A stretch of 64,000 nt of DNA from Aspergillus flavus (GCF_009017415.1 NC_092408.1:3224001-3288000); one strand, 5' to 3'; numbered from the stretch's first letter, positions 11,641-24,239 are shown. Program-made: numbers and translations. The notes: generated from the letters alone by a model not told the origin.

Positions 11641-13511
11641 GATGCTAATTATAACGAAGGGTTATCGAACCAGGAGACTGAGTCCGATGTGACAACGAAT
11701 AGTACCTAAGTAGATATTAAGTGCATTCAGGCTGCTTTATCACCTCTAAATAGCAGAGGTTACCAACTGGATTACTAACCAGGAACGTTGATGCTTAAGG
11801 TTGAGGGAGGTATTCGCTGGCTTAGGCAACCTATGAGTTGGTCCCCCGGATTAGGTATGGGAAGAGTATGATGAAACAAACAACCAATGAGTCGATGGCC
11901 AGGTCTAGGTTCACTAGCAAGTGGCGTTTGTTCCCACCACCACAAGTTCAAATCCCGCCCTTATCGTTTCTTTTCCTCTCCCCAATCTTTGCTCCTGCTT
12001 TCTGCGTCTCAGATTGACCCTCACGGACCATGACCGTGCCTCACTGCGGGCACTGCACCTGGCATGGATGGGACATTGCCCCTTTAGGCTAAGATTGATT
12101 TTAAATGACATCCTAACTTATCATGGTAATTTCCGGGTTACTTTTCTCTGCCTATATTTGAACGTCATCTACACCATACTGCATGTACACCCGCGCTTTT
12201 CTTGGGCGACCGTTTTCTCTCTGACTATGTGTGAGAGGACTATGTGGGTACTAATTAGTCAGTAGTATGAGTAGTCGTGCTATGGACTCATTTCTTGGAC
12301 TCTTGACTGATATGACTATTTCCGGGATTACAAGCTAGAAGCTCAAGCTGATGAAGATTAGCTATAATGCTCCAAGTATATCAATGCAGAGCAGCATCTA
12401 TCACTAGTGCCCCGATGTGTATCTCCACGGGAGATCGTGTGAGCATGAAGTTACCGTCGCCCTAAAGGAAGAAGACCCGAGATTGATCTTGAGGAGAATA
12501 TAATTTTGAGGGAAATACGAGAATGATGGCCGCTGCTAGCGCCGCAGAGATCATTCTCTAATATTGCCTAGAATATGAAGAAAATAACTTTTTACTTTCT
12601 TAGAGATCTATGGAAGGTGTTTATTCAAGTATACAAGCTTCCTGCCTAAGGGGACTAACGGCCATTGTATTGTGTATTGTATGTACCCGGCACGTTTTCA
12701 GTACCATTTGAGCGGCCCGCAGCGACCCACGGCTTCTTCGATTGGATATCTCCCAACCCCTGAAAAAGGACATGGACTGGGGGTAATAGAGTATGAATTC
12801 AACACTGCACATGGCTCTTGTAATAAAAAAGAAAATTGAAAAAAAAAAAAAAAAGAATAAGATTTAATGAGAATGAGACGGGTTCGGAGTCAATGCTAAG
12901 TTTAGAAAGCTTCTAGCTATCGTCATCTGTCACAATTGCGATTCTAAATAGAGAGCAATAATTGATGATCCTCATGTCCATATCAGACAGGTAAATTATT
13001 GGGTGAACTTGAAGCCAGGTACCAGACTCTTCTGTCAAAAGTATCAGACAATACGGTACCGGTTAGTAAGTGAAGTCCAACCTGGAGAAACGAACGGTAG
13101 ACGTGATTGGCCCGGGAGAGCTTAGAAAAGGAAATGGGGGTAAGGCTTCCGTCAGCAGTGTATGTATCAGTGATACAGTTTTGTATAGTACGTGATACCA
13201 TACAGGGACAGCCTGAGTGCCTTACTGTACCGGAGCTAAACTAAACAAACTAAGGGAGAACCACTTTCCCCCTAATGGGCGAAGTAAGGTAACGTCTCTC
13301 TTCCTCTCACTCCAACTTGTTTGCTGCTCATTCGACCTCAGGAGAGCAGCGATTTATCCCATCCTCCATTCACCTTCTTCTCTCGGTCCTTTCCTTAGCC
13401 AAAACCACTTTTTGTGCTTAGCCGCTCGCTTTCTCTTCCTTCAACCTCTTCCTCTTCTTCTTTCTTGTTCCCCCCCTTTTCTCCCCACGTTCTCTCCTTA
13501 TTTAGCCCACC
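11641..13511. other. Intergenic between hsv2 and the septin gene
   Basis: 1.9 kb upstream of both hsv2 (-) and aspA (+). It holds a 9-bp inverted repeat at 12519-12558, a run of 16 A at 12839-12854 and a strongly pyrimidine-rich stretch from about 13290 to 13500. That stretch is a likely promoter and leader for the septin gene. No protein gene recognised. Confidence 0.55.
12519..12558. repeat. Inverted repeat / potential hairpin
   Basis: GAGAATGAT and its exact complement ATCATTCTC enclose 22 bases. Inside, CTGC and GCAG can pair to extend the hairpin. Function unknown. Confidence 0.5.
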
Positions 13512-15069
13512 ATGTCGTCGGCTTTCAACGCAGTATGTTGCTTGCTTCCCCTTTCCACACTCGCTACTTAAACAGATCAACCTTCTACCCCCTCTCGACC
13601 TCCACCCAACGTACAATTATCCTTGAATGGGTCCCTCTTTCTTGACACTCCTACCCAATCTACTTCGCATGAGTTACTGATCATGAGTTCAATGTCCTAT
13701 AAACAGATCAAGCTGCGTCGCAAGAAGAATGTCAAGAAGGGTATCCAGTTCTGTTTGATGGTCTGTGGTGCCAGCGGAACTGGTGCGTATTGAAGATGCC
13801 CCATACCCTGCTCTCCTTTCCTCCTGTGCGGGAATTGATCAATCGCTATTCTAACAGGCCGTACTACATTTGTCAACACCCTTTGTGGAAAGCAAGTTCT
13901 GGAGGGCAAGGACGCCGACGATGCTGCCAATGCTCATGTTGAGGAGGGTGTCCGCATCAAGCCAGTTACAGTCGGTAAGTCGAAATTTGAGTCGACATTG
14001 GAAAGAATGCATGCTAATTTGGCGGCTCGAAGAACTTGAATTGGATGACGAAGGCACCCGAATCTCTCTCACTATTGTCGACACTCCCGGTTTCGGTGAT
14101 CAGATTGATAATGAAGCAAGGCATGTGAACGCCGCTAGTGCTGGATTCGCCGCTCGCAAAACTGACCGTTTGACAGCTTTGGTGAGATTGTTGGATACCT
14201 TGAGCGCCAGTACGATGATATCCTTGCCGAAGAATCACGAATCAAGCGAAACCCCCGCTTCAGGGACAACCGTGTCCACGTCCTTTTGTACTTCATCACA
14301 CCCACTGGCCATGGCCTCCGTGAGCTGGATATCGAATTGATGAAGCGTCTTTCGCCTCGTGTCAACGTCATTCCCGTCATTGGAAAGGCTGACTCCCTCA
14401 CTCCTGCAGAACTGGCCGAGTCCAAGAAGCTGATCATGGAGGATATCGAGCATTACCGCATCCCCGTCTATAACTTCCCTTACGACATTGAGGAGGATGA
14501 CGAGGATACCGTGGAAGAGAACGCTGAACTACGTGGGCTTATGCCGTTTGCCATCGTTGGCTCTGATGACTTCGTGGAAATCGATGGCCGGAAAGTACGA
14601 GCCAGGCAATATCCTTGGGGAGTTGTTGAGGTTGAAAACCCTCGCCACTCTGATTTCTTGGCCATCCGAAGTGCTCTTCTTCACAGCCACCTTGCGGATC
14701 TGAAGGAGATCACCCATGACTTCCTTTATGAAAACTATCGTACCGAGAAGCTCAGTAAGAGCGTTGACGGTGCCACTCCGTACGTTACCCATGGCTACCC
14801 ATGTGCTTATGTCGCAGGATACTGACCCCTCTAGCAGTACCCAAGATTCGTCGATGAACCCAGAAGACCTAGCATCCCAGTCCGTCCGCCTGAAGGAGGA
14901 ACAACTCCGTCGTGAGGAGGAGAAACTCCGCGAGATCGAACTCCGGGTGCAGCGTGAGATTGCTGAGAAGCGCCAGGAATTGTTGGCTCGTGAGAGCCAG
15001 CTGAGGGAGATCGAGGCTCGTATGGCACGCGAGTCCAGCAGCCAGGACGTCGCCAATGGTGATGCTTAA
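13512..15069 (+). CDS. aspA: Septin, Cdc11/AspA class
   Basis: Six exons: 13512..13532 (21 nt), 13707..13782, 13858..13974, 14033..14120, 14177..14779 and 14835..15069, giving 379 aa. Septin GTPase features are the G1 loop GASGTGRT (residues 28-35), G3 DTPGFGDQ, G4 GKAD and the septin-unique region with ENPRHSDF. The C-terminal coiled coil (LKEEQLRREEEKLREIE) helps filament assembly. Septins form heteropolymers at septa, branches and conidiophores. In G1 the usual Lys is Arg, as in the Cdc11 lineage, which is thought not to hydrolyse GTP. The intron 14121..14176 has a GC donor (AAG then GCATGT); splicing there restores DNEAS then FGEIVGYLERQYDDI. The last intron ends at the second AG, after a TACTGAC branch site. 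Confidence 0.93.
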
Positions 15070-16419
15070 TTCAAACTTGTCAAAGACTAGTCTTACGTTG
15101 CGCGTTTGGCACCAACCGTGTCGACGTAATGGAATTTATGGCGCGGCGGTTGTACTCAATGGGGTTAATATTGATTTTCTTATTCACGTTAATAACTTCG
15201 TTTGAAAGGGAGGGAAGGGAAAATGCAACGCTCCGTTAATCGCGATGACTGGCGCCATTCTTCCCTTTCCTACAAAGAGGGATTCGGACAAGAGACGACG
15301 AAAATTGCTGCAGTTCCCCACCTACTTTTCCAGCTCTCATTGATTTCTTCTCTGTCTTCATCCATTCGGCTGGGGCCTTGCCTCGTTTCGCAGCCCGTGT
15401 TTGTGATGCTCGGGGTCAAAGATAGCATCTTTTAATCGTTGACAGTTGTCACTGGATCACCTGCATAACTTCCTTCCTTTTGCCATCTTATATATTTCTC
15501 TTTTTTATCTCTTCCACCCTTTGTTTCTTTTTGACTCTTATCATCAATGACACCTGTCCCAATCTCAGCAGCGCAGCAAGATTCCCTCTTTTGTCATTTT
15601 ATCATTTGTGTTGTGGCTTATGTCTTGTCTCTTATTATTCCATGTCTCCTAGTTGAATAGTAGTACATGAGGAAGAAAAGTACCTGACAGCTCGTATGGC
15701 TGGCGTAGGTCGCATACATGGATTGATGCAAGGTAAAAATGCCAAGAGCCGGTAATGGTCTGGACCACACACCGGAGCTTTAACTTCATCGATTTCAAAT
15801 GTTTCTAATTATTGCCCCTCCAGTTCGACATTATTTGGAAGTTTTAGAGGCCACAGCGCTGATTACAATTCCCACCGCTTCCAACTCCTTTATAAAACAA
15901 AGGTAGAGAAGAGACGTGAATAAAGGGGTCTCAAAGTAAAGAAAAAGAGAACAAAGAATAATTTCAATGATAAATGGGTCAGCACCAGCTTTCCCCTCCA
16001 TTGTAGCTTTGCTATGGGTAACTTGAATGGTACGAAGACGACATACACCAGGTTGACATGACCTGGGGAAAAGAGATTATACGTTGAATGCAACAACACG
16101 GGCGAAAGAGAACAAAGACAGAAAGAAATGGACACACAAGTGACAAATAACAATAAACATGTGGTATTTGCGCTTCATTGTACAGTGCGAGATAGGCAAA
16201 TGATGATAGATAAAAAGGCTGACTTGATACAGATCAAATCAATAACATAGAGGTATTAGAAAGGGAAAAGAAGATGATGCGAGAAAAAGCTCATACAGAA
16301 GAGCGAAATGCCTAACGAAGCGGGATCGAATGCCTTTCGGAATGGCAAAAGACCGGTCTAAGAGCGATCAAAATAAACTTGAAAGAACAAAAGCTATCTC
16401 TCATTTCATCCATCTCTGT
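15070..16419. other. Convergent 3' spacer (aspA / rom2)
   Basis: 1.35 kb between two stop codons, T-rich then A-rich on the plus strand. It includes both 3' UTRs. I see no further gene. Confidence 0.5.
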
Positions 16420-19400
16420 TCAACTACGCTGCGGCTTCCCGAAATCCAAACTGGCTACTACGTCTTCACCTGCTTCGTCTTCGTAGGCATACAGAATCTA
16501 GAGATATATTAGTATAACCGCATTGGTATGAGTGACTCTTGTCTAACGTACCTCTCTTGTGGAGGCATGCAGCATGCGAATGTTCTTCGCCGTCATGATG
16601 TGGATCAGCTCGCTCGTCTCGATGTGTCTGATTTCTATGAAGTTCGGTTCAAAAGCAAGGATATAAGGGTCAGAGAGTGCGAAGGCATTGGGATTGCCTT
16701 CCCATGAAATTCTCCAGTCCGGACGAGCACGCCAGCCATTGCGATTGACAAAGAACGAGAAATCACTGTAGTTGAGAAGGAATTCGCCATTCATTCGTTC
16801 GATATGAATGGGCTTAACGTTCTCCTTACGTGCCACGAAGTCTAGGGAAGTGTCGGCTTGATCTAGGAGAGACTGTGTCTCGGTCGTCTCAAGGCTAACA
16901 ACCTCAAAACCACGAGCACAGCCAACGCAAAGCGTCGAACGGAGGAAATGAATCGAGGAGGATTCGGCGGGGATATAATATTCCTAGAAGTGTTGTCAGA
17001 AAATGATATTGAAAGGTATATTGCACTGATTGCAAGGAGTATACGAACCTTGAAGGGTTTCAAGGTGTCTTGACCACTCTGGAACATCTTATACTTTTTC
17101 TTTCCCTTTCCCAAGTTGTCCATGGGCTCGTATACCTTGATAGTAGTTGATAGAGCAGAAGTTTTGACAGAGCACACCAGATGGCGACCAAGTCCAATAC
17201 CAGCTTTGAAGAAATTCGCATGGCCTTGAATCTTCTTGGGCCTCTTCGCTACTGTGTTCTGGCCCTCTCCTATTTCAAGCGCTTCCATCGGATAAGAGGA
17301 AAGGGTTTTGTTCGCCAACACTAAGAGTAGTTGATACTCTTCTAGAGTGTCTATTTGAGTTACCTGACTGACATCCAAGACTCGCCTTGGTTTCGCCGAC
17401 TTATCCTTTGGCCAACGCTCCGAGAGATAAATGCCACTATCGGTACCGTACACCAGTTTTCTACCACCGTCGACAGGGACAAGGCAATTTACCCGGTTGA
17501 TTGACGTGAAGAAATTCTCACAGAGAACGGTCTTGTTGTAGAAGTTGCTGTTCCGCTCCCTCAATTTTCTTTGCTGTTCGTCCACTAGTTCAATGAATTT
17601 CCGTCTTTGCGTGGGGTTTGTGGCATAAAGAGTTTGTTCGTAACCGCCTTTTCCAAGATGTCGGAAGGTGATAGGAAGTCCATCTTTCGTATTTGGGGGA
17701 TTCGCGGTTGCTTTATTTGGGAGCAGACTAGATGAGGGTCTTTTAGCGATTCCCGCTCTGGGTATTACCTCGTCCATCTGCGCAATGACCAGGAGTTCCA
17801 GAGGAATCGGCTTCCGATAGACTCGATACTCCTCGCGCTTGTTCACAGTCTTGATTCTCACCAGTAATACAGCATGGTCAAAAAGGTATGCGGTGACCTC
17901 GGAGGTGTCAGTAGGTGTCTTTCGGAATGCCATTTTTGTCAGCATCTGGCGGTTCTCCTCGGTAAGTTTCAGGTTGACATAGTCACCAGGACCGAATTTT
18001 AGAGCACCGTTGAGCTGAACGAGGTTGAAATGGTTCTCGGCTCTTCCACTCTCAGTGTTGACGCGGGACAAGAAATCCTTGATGAGCTTGATAGCTTTGG
18101 GAATGTCTTCTTTGTCGGGGTTATCATCCGCCGTGTTTTTCACAACCTGTTCAAGGAGTAGTGGATATCTTGCGAGACGGGTGGTCGGTTTGGTCAAGTA
18201 TCCATTCAGTTCCAGCTTTCGTGACTCCTTCAGACGCTCGGTTTCTTCCACAAACCTCGCGAAGTCTGGATTAGACGCCTTCTCTTTCTCGAACTCGTAC
18301 TTTCCGTAGAGTTGATTCGCACCATATTTTATAAACGGGTCGAATCGTGGAACATGTTGCAGGAATATATCACCAACTGTTTTCACTACGTGGCTTTCCT
18401 TCTGTCTGGCATTGAGAGCTTCAGCCAAACCACCATTGACTGCCAGGACGTCCAAGCAATTTCCAAATACTGTACGGATGAACTTTTCTCGTCGGTGTTC
18501 TGGAATGGGTGAAATGTTTTTGTTGCCAGCAGAACGCAACGGCCTTATCCAGAAATCTCGCAAATATTCCAAATCCTTGACAAAATCGCGTTCCGTGTAC
18601 ATAATCTCGAAGATAATTTCTTGTCGTTTCTTTTCGCGATCATCGATGCTATCGGAGACCTCTTTTGGAACCATGTTAATCCATAACTTCTGATTGTCAT
18701 TATCATCATCGTCTCCATGTAAACTTCCTTTAGACGCAGACGACCGCAAGCCCGGCTGTGGTTTGAGATTCAGTCGTGCTTGCTGCTCCAGCCTTCTGGG
18801 GCACGCAATTGAGTAGCATAGGCTGTCGCGATTACAAGTCGGTGAGTAACACTCGGTGAGAAGGGTGAAAACTCCGTTGACTTCAGAACTGGGCGCTTCC
18901 TCTCCCATGGTTTCTTTGAAATCGTTGAATTCATAGACCTCACCCGGGGAATCTCGAAGACGATGGTCGTACGTCACATCGTGGAAAAATTTCTGCGCAT
19001 CCAAGGCACGCCCTAGAAGAAGAGCTAGATTCCGATCGTTCGTTTTGATGATGTAGCTAATCAAGTCTACCGCATCTGCGCCAGAAAAGGCGTAATGATA
19101 AGTAACCCCGTTCTTTTCTCGCTTAGCTAGTACAATTTTCTCGCGGAAGGCATCAGCAACCCGCGAAAGCAAAGCTGGATAGACCAATGGCACCTTGCTT
19201 CTACGGGAGTTACTCGCCACAAGAGTTGGCTGACCGGCGGGCTTGGGAGGTGCCTGACTTTGCATACTCATTGTTCGATCTGGCACCGTCGACGCCATCG
19301 ACATGGATCGTGAGGTCGTCGAACCATCACTCGGTGGCCGTGGCCTGCCATCGACATTATGGACGGCGGCTGGGTCCATGTCTGGTCGAGAAAAAGGCGG

Positions 19401-20132
19401 CTGGCTAGAGCCCGATGGCTGTCTTCGAGCAGGGATTACTCTTCCTGTGCTTGTGGTTTTGTTGTAGTCCGGGCGATCGGCCGAATAAGAAGTCAATGAC
19501 ATAGCGCGCTCGTTTCCATGCCTCTCCGGCACAACTCGTCCTTGTGCGGTCATTGGGGCTGCAGCGTTGTACGGCTGCTGGCGAAAAGCGCTTGCAGATG
19601 TATGATTAAAGCTACTAGGTGGTGGGTGATATAGTGGTGGTCCTCCCATTCTTGCCATTGACCTTGATCTGTAAGCATCTGAATTCAGTGCAGGGGGCGG
19701 CATCGGCCGGCTGTATCCCTTTGCATCCGGATACTGTGGTCCTGGGCTCTGCCTTGAGTCTAACCGTTGGGGCTGAGGATAAGCGAAGCGTCCAGGGTAC
19801 GGTCGCGGAGCATTCTGGGAAGAGTGAGAAGTCATAGTCGCAGACCCAGGGTACGCTTGATAGTATCCGTTCGGCGCACCCGCTGGATGTCCATTCGGTA
19901 CCTGGCGTGTCGGTGGTGGTGGATCTCTCTGCATCTGGGGGTGCGGCACGTGGGATGACATAGTGTGAGCCCTGTCTTGAGAAAATTGAGGAGTTTGTGA
20001 AGTCATTGTCTGAGAGCGGCCAGGTGGTGGTGCCCCACCAAATATCTCAGAAAATGCAGCATCTCGTTGGAAAGATGAAGGATGCCCGTAAGGCCGGTAG
20101 TTCCGGCCTTGATGGCCTCCAAGGTCGGCCAT
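16420..20132 (-). CDS. rom2: Rho1 guanine nucleotide exchange factor (DEP-DH-PH-CNH)
   Basis: Exons 20132..17049, 16983..16552 and 16497..16420 give 1197 aa. A Pro/Ser/Gln-rich disordered N-terminus (1-310) precedes a DEP domain (about 320-405; FSGADAVDLISYI). The DH domain follows (about 500-690; EIIFEIMYTERDFVKDLEYL, TRLARYPLLLEQVV), then PH (about 725-880) and a C-terminal CNH (citron) domain with CVGCARGFEVVSLET. This is the Rom1/Rom2 architecture. The protein loads GTP on Rho1 to drive beta-glucan synthesis and the Pkc1 cell-wall integrity pathway, downstream of Wsc/Mid sensors. The CNH domain is completed only by splicing at 16984..17048 and 16498..16551; both joins are phase 0. The start ATG opens MADLGGHQGRNYRPYG. 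Confidence 0.93.
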
Positions 20133-21156
20133 GGTAGATCTCCCCTCTTTTTCTCTTTGACCCGGATTTCAAGATTTATTCGCATAGAACGGAGGAACAA
20201 TATGACGACTAGCGAATATACCAGAAGGCTGGGTGAATTCAAGCCCTGGTGCAGCGAAAGGGTATCGGAACCGGTCGTAGAGAGCGTGCAGAGCGTCGCG
20301 AGATGATCGTTGGGAATCGTGGAGAAAGGAGGAGGGACAAGGGAAGAAAGAAAAAGAAATGTAGGCAAGAGAAAATGATACACAGACGGTAATTTATAAT
20401 CAAATAAAAGACAAGAATAAAATTCAATAAGAAAGAAATTTCCTAGACACAAAATAACCCCGAGCGTATCATGCCTCAATGGGGAGGCTTCGGTCCTGAG
20501 ACGATTTCAAAGCCTTGGAGGAAGGCGTTGACAAGACCGCGTGGTGTGTTAACGATGGAAGTGCGCTACTAAGGAGCCTTCAGCGCAACGGCAAGCCAGG
20601 GACCCCTGTAAGTTCATAGCCTTAGCATCCTCCCTCGGACTAGTTCGATCGGGGCGAGAGAAAAGTGAGTAGTCCGGACTGTGGGTGACAAGAGGAAGAA
20701 CCGGTCTAAGTGAAAGTTGGGCGGAGGGGAGGAGCGGGGGGTGGGAGGGTATTTGGAAGGGGAGTATGTATGGGAAGTGGTGAAGAATGGTCCGTCCGTG
20801 ATGGAAAAGCACGGGGGGTTGTTGGGTTGAACAGGCACATGTCAGACTTAACCCGGATGGGAGTGTGGCTCTCAGTGCGGCTGGTACGGTGGCCCGGGCG
20901 AGCAACCTGGGACAACCTCCGACTACCTAACCTAACTAATCAGACCGACCTTAGTACGTAGTCTTCAAGTTAAATGTTCTTCCGAGCTACAACGACTCTA
21001 CCTTTTTAAAGTCGCGTGCATTTCATTGCCTTTCCCTCTATTGAGGTCCATTTCATTTCTTGTTGTGTCTCTTCCCTCCCTCTTTCACCCGGTCTTTCTT
21101 TTGTTCTTCTTTGTCCTTTCCTCATCTCCTCCATTTACCATCAGAACCTGGTCACA
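20133..21156. promoter_or_regulatory. Divergent promoter region (rom2 / vma11)
   Basis: About 1 kb between the rom2 and proteolipid start codons. It has A/T-rich and pyrimidine-rich leaders next to each gene and a G-rich block near 20710-20790. No defined element is claimed. Confidence 0.5.
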
Positions 21157-22075
21157 ATGGTGGTAGACAGCGAGTTGGCGCCGAAGTTCGCCCCCTTCTT
21201 CTCTTTTGTAAGTGAAATGATTTACAACGCGATCATACCTGATACCCTAGGAATCTGCTGACATGTCTCCAGGCAGGGATAGCTGCAGCTGTGAGTACTC
21301 CGTGAACGTGCCTCGACATCTGACTGTACGCTAACGACCTCTCGAAAGATGATTTTCGGATGTATGTCTACACTTGAGCATTGAATGGCAGCGATTATAC
21401 GGAAAATTGGTATACTTACACACACTTTCAGCAATGGGGGCAGCATATGGAACCGCTAAGTCCGGCATCGGTATCTCGGGTGTGGGAACTTTCAGGTCGG
21501 ATCTCATCATGAAGGCATGAATGGCATTTCCATCCAAGATATCTAGCGATACTATTGGTCTGTCTTGCTGACTGAAGTAGTCGCTGGTTCCTGTCGTTAT
21601 GTCTGGTATCATCGCAGTGTATGGTCTTGTCATTGCAGTTCTCATCGCACAGGACATGCAACCACCTCCGCTACCAAGGCAGAGCTTATATACGTACGTG
21701 CAATCTGCAATTTGCGTCTCGATCTGGAAGTAGTATTCTGACGGTACACAAAGTGGGTTCATGCACCTTGCATCAGGACTGTCGGTTGGCCTCGCAGGCA
21801 TGGCTGCCGGATACACTATTGGAATTGTTGGAGATGCGGTATGTGGCCTTTGCACGGCTATACGTACGTCTGGGCGTTTCTAACAAATGTTCAAGGGTGT
21901 ACGTGCGTACCTGCAGCAATCCCGGGTCTACGTCGGGATGATTCTTATCCTAATCTTCGGCGAAGTTCTTGGTCTCTATGGGTATGTGACTATTGTTATC
22001 CCTAAATATGGATTTGACGCTAACTGTGATAGACTAATTGTGGGCCTGATCCTGAATTCTAAGAGCCACCCTTAA
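21157..22075 (+). CDS. vma11: V-type ATPase proteolipid subunit c'
   Basis: Eight exons: 21157..21207, 21273..21290, 21349..21361, 21432..21514, 21581..21693, 21754..21838, 21896..21981 and 22033..22075. They encode 163 aa, the usual size. The product has four membrane helices: FAPFFSFAGIAAAMIFGSMG, then [40 protein letters not shown] and [20 protein letters not shown]. The essential proton-carrying Glu is in [10 protein letters not shown]. Phrases such as FRSDLIMK and FMHL point to c' (Vma11), not c (Vma3). It forms part of the rotating ring of the vacuolar proton pump. Exons 2 and 3 are only 18 and 13 nt. Intron 4 (21515..21580) begins GCATGA after AAG, since the frame otherwise stops at once and no GT donor is available. 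Confidence 0.93.
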
Positions 22076-22816
22076 ACCGAGTTAAGCGTTACATTTTGAT
22101 ATTCGATATGTTGGCGACTTGCACTTGACTGCCTTACCAACATCCTTGAAATTCTTCTATACCAAGGGCGCATCGCTTCGGATCATGGGCGATTTAGACA
22201 ACTGTGAAGGCAGTAGTGATCTGCTTCCCCCTCTGCGGCCACGCTTTGAATGTCCCCCGCGGGTGTTCGGGTTGGAACATCATCCCCTTTTTAGCCTTCG
22301 GGAGACTGTACTACTAGTATATGCCTACACGCTTTGGATAACAATGACAATATTGAATCTTTTACTTTTAATTCAAGCAAATGCAGTCTATCTTCTTACT
22401 TCGTTCGCATAAAACCAAGCAACATGTGAGAACAAAAGACCGGGACTTAGGTGTGGGTAACAGTGGATGCGACCGACGCCAACCTCGCGCCCATCCCGCG
22501 GGTTTGCCCCGCCAGTCGGTAGGTAACGTCAGAGTCTCCCGTAGCGCCGCCGGTGGACAAGAACGACCTCACCACAGCTCATTCATCCCGCAATCACCTT
22601 AATCTTCGCTCTAACCTCCTCCCCACCGCGCCACTCCCGTACGTCCAGTACATACTCAATGGAATATTACGTTTACATCGCATTCTAGTCTTAATTTTAG
22701 GGAGCCTGTCAGTCCCCCAATTGTCATTTAAAGTGCTCCGCTCTTCGCCTCCCCCTCCCCCAGCTGGGGTGTTCGGATTCCTGCGGTTCCCCGAGATATG
22801 ATCTTTCCCCATCCCC
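22076..22816. promoter_or_regulatory. Spacer and upstream region of the PKA gene
   Basis: 740 bp between vma11 and the kinase start, in tandem. Presumed to hold the vma11 3' UTR and the kinase promoter. No other gene recognised. Confidence 0.45.
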
Positions 22817-24239
22817 ATGGCTACAGGAACGGTCGACCCTTCGGCCCCTAAGGATGTCCAGGGGACCTCGGCCCCGGCCGGAGACATCGATACGGGGTCA
22901 GGTAATCTTCACGAGAAAGAAAAACAAATGGTGTCTGCTATCCGCCCGCCGCACCAGCGACATCTGAGTCCTTTCGTCATCACCGAGCGGCCGGAGGAAA
23001 AGCAACTGGGTGTGTCTACCCGCACCTTGACAGTTGATGACTTTGCCCTTTTGAAAACCCTCGGTACTGGTAAGACTCATCGCTCAATCTGGGCTGAACA
23101 TGGTCAGTGGCTAACGGTAAGACTGCTGTTAACACTAGGCACTTTCGCTCGAGTATGGCTAGTGAGATTGAAGGACGAAATACGTCAGAGAGATAAAGTG
23201 TATGCACTCAAAATACTACGGAAGGCGGATGGTGAGACTACCTGAGTTTGCACATCTGCATTCTGTGGACTAACCTTTTGGGCTAGTGATCAAATTGAAG
23301 CAGGTCGAACATGTGCGCAATGAGCGGAAGACTCTCTCGGCGGTTGCCGGCCACCCTTTCATAACGACACTGATAGCCTCATTTTCCGACGACCAAAGTC
23401 TGTACATGTTGGTAGGGGCCCCAAGTGCTTTCATCTTTACTCCCTCAGTCCCGACACCGCCTCCTCGTTACCGATCTGTCAACTTTAGAAATTATGGTGG
23501 CGATCTAATGTATATCTAGTTGGACTATTGCCCTGGCGGTGAGATCTTTAGTTACCTACGGCGCGCGCGCCGGTTCAACGAAAATACCGCTAAATTCTAT
23601 GCGGCCGAGATAACTCTTACCATCGAATTCCTCCACGATGTAGAGGGAATCGTTTATCGCGACCTGAAGCCTGAAAACATTCTTCTGGACGCCGAGGGGC
23701 ACATTAGGCTTGTTGACTTTGGCTTTGCAAAGAAAGTCGATAATCGGGAGACATATACCCTTTGCGGCACGCCAGAGTACCTTGCCCCTGAGGTCATCCA
23801 TAACAGTGGCCATGGCCTTGCAGTGGACTGGTGGGCCCTAGGTATTCTCATTTACGAGTTTCTCGTGGGGCAACCGCCCTTCTGGGACCAGAATCCCATG
23901 CGTATATACGAACAGATCGTTGAAGGCCGCATACGCTTCCCTCAGAATATGTCGCCGGCGGCTCAGAATATAATATCCTTACTTTGCAAGACCAATCCGA
24001 CGGAGCGCCTAGGGTACATATCTGGAGGGTCTGCCAGAGTCAAGTCACATCCATTCTTTGAAGATATACAATGGGATGATCTGTTTTACCGCCGTATCAA
24101 AGGGCCCATCATCCCGAGAGTCGACCACCCCGCAGACACCGGTAACTTCGAAGAGTATCCCGATCCGGATGTGAGAAGTCAAAACGTTTATACCGATGAT
24201 CTGAAGAAAAAGTATGAGGCTTTGTTTAGCGACTTTTAG
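22817..24239 (+). CDS. pkaC2: cAMP-dependent protein kinase catalytic subunit 2
   Basis: Exons 22817..23069, 23139..23231, 23287..23411 and 23520..24239 give 396 aa. It is an AGC kinase: glycine loop GTGTFARVWL, VAIK-equivalent YALKIL, gatekeeper region LYMLLDYCPGGEIF, catalytic loop YRDLKPEN, DFGFAK, and activation segment TLCGTPEYLAPE with the PDK1-site Thr. The C-terminal hydrophobic motif is FSDF, as expected for PKA (FxxF). The third Gly of the loop is Ala. The sequence fits the divergent second PKA subunit of aspergilli (PkaC2/PkaB), which plays a minor, partly overlapping role to PkaC1 in cAMP signalling. The first ATG in the frame was chosen; an upstream non-coding exon cannot be excluded. 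Confidence 0.9.

Noticed and set aside
11921..12265. 114-codon frame and a GTTCAAATC T-loop-like string near 11947
   Set aside because: No protein resemblance; the string has no pairing stem, so it is not a tRNA.
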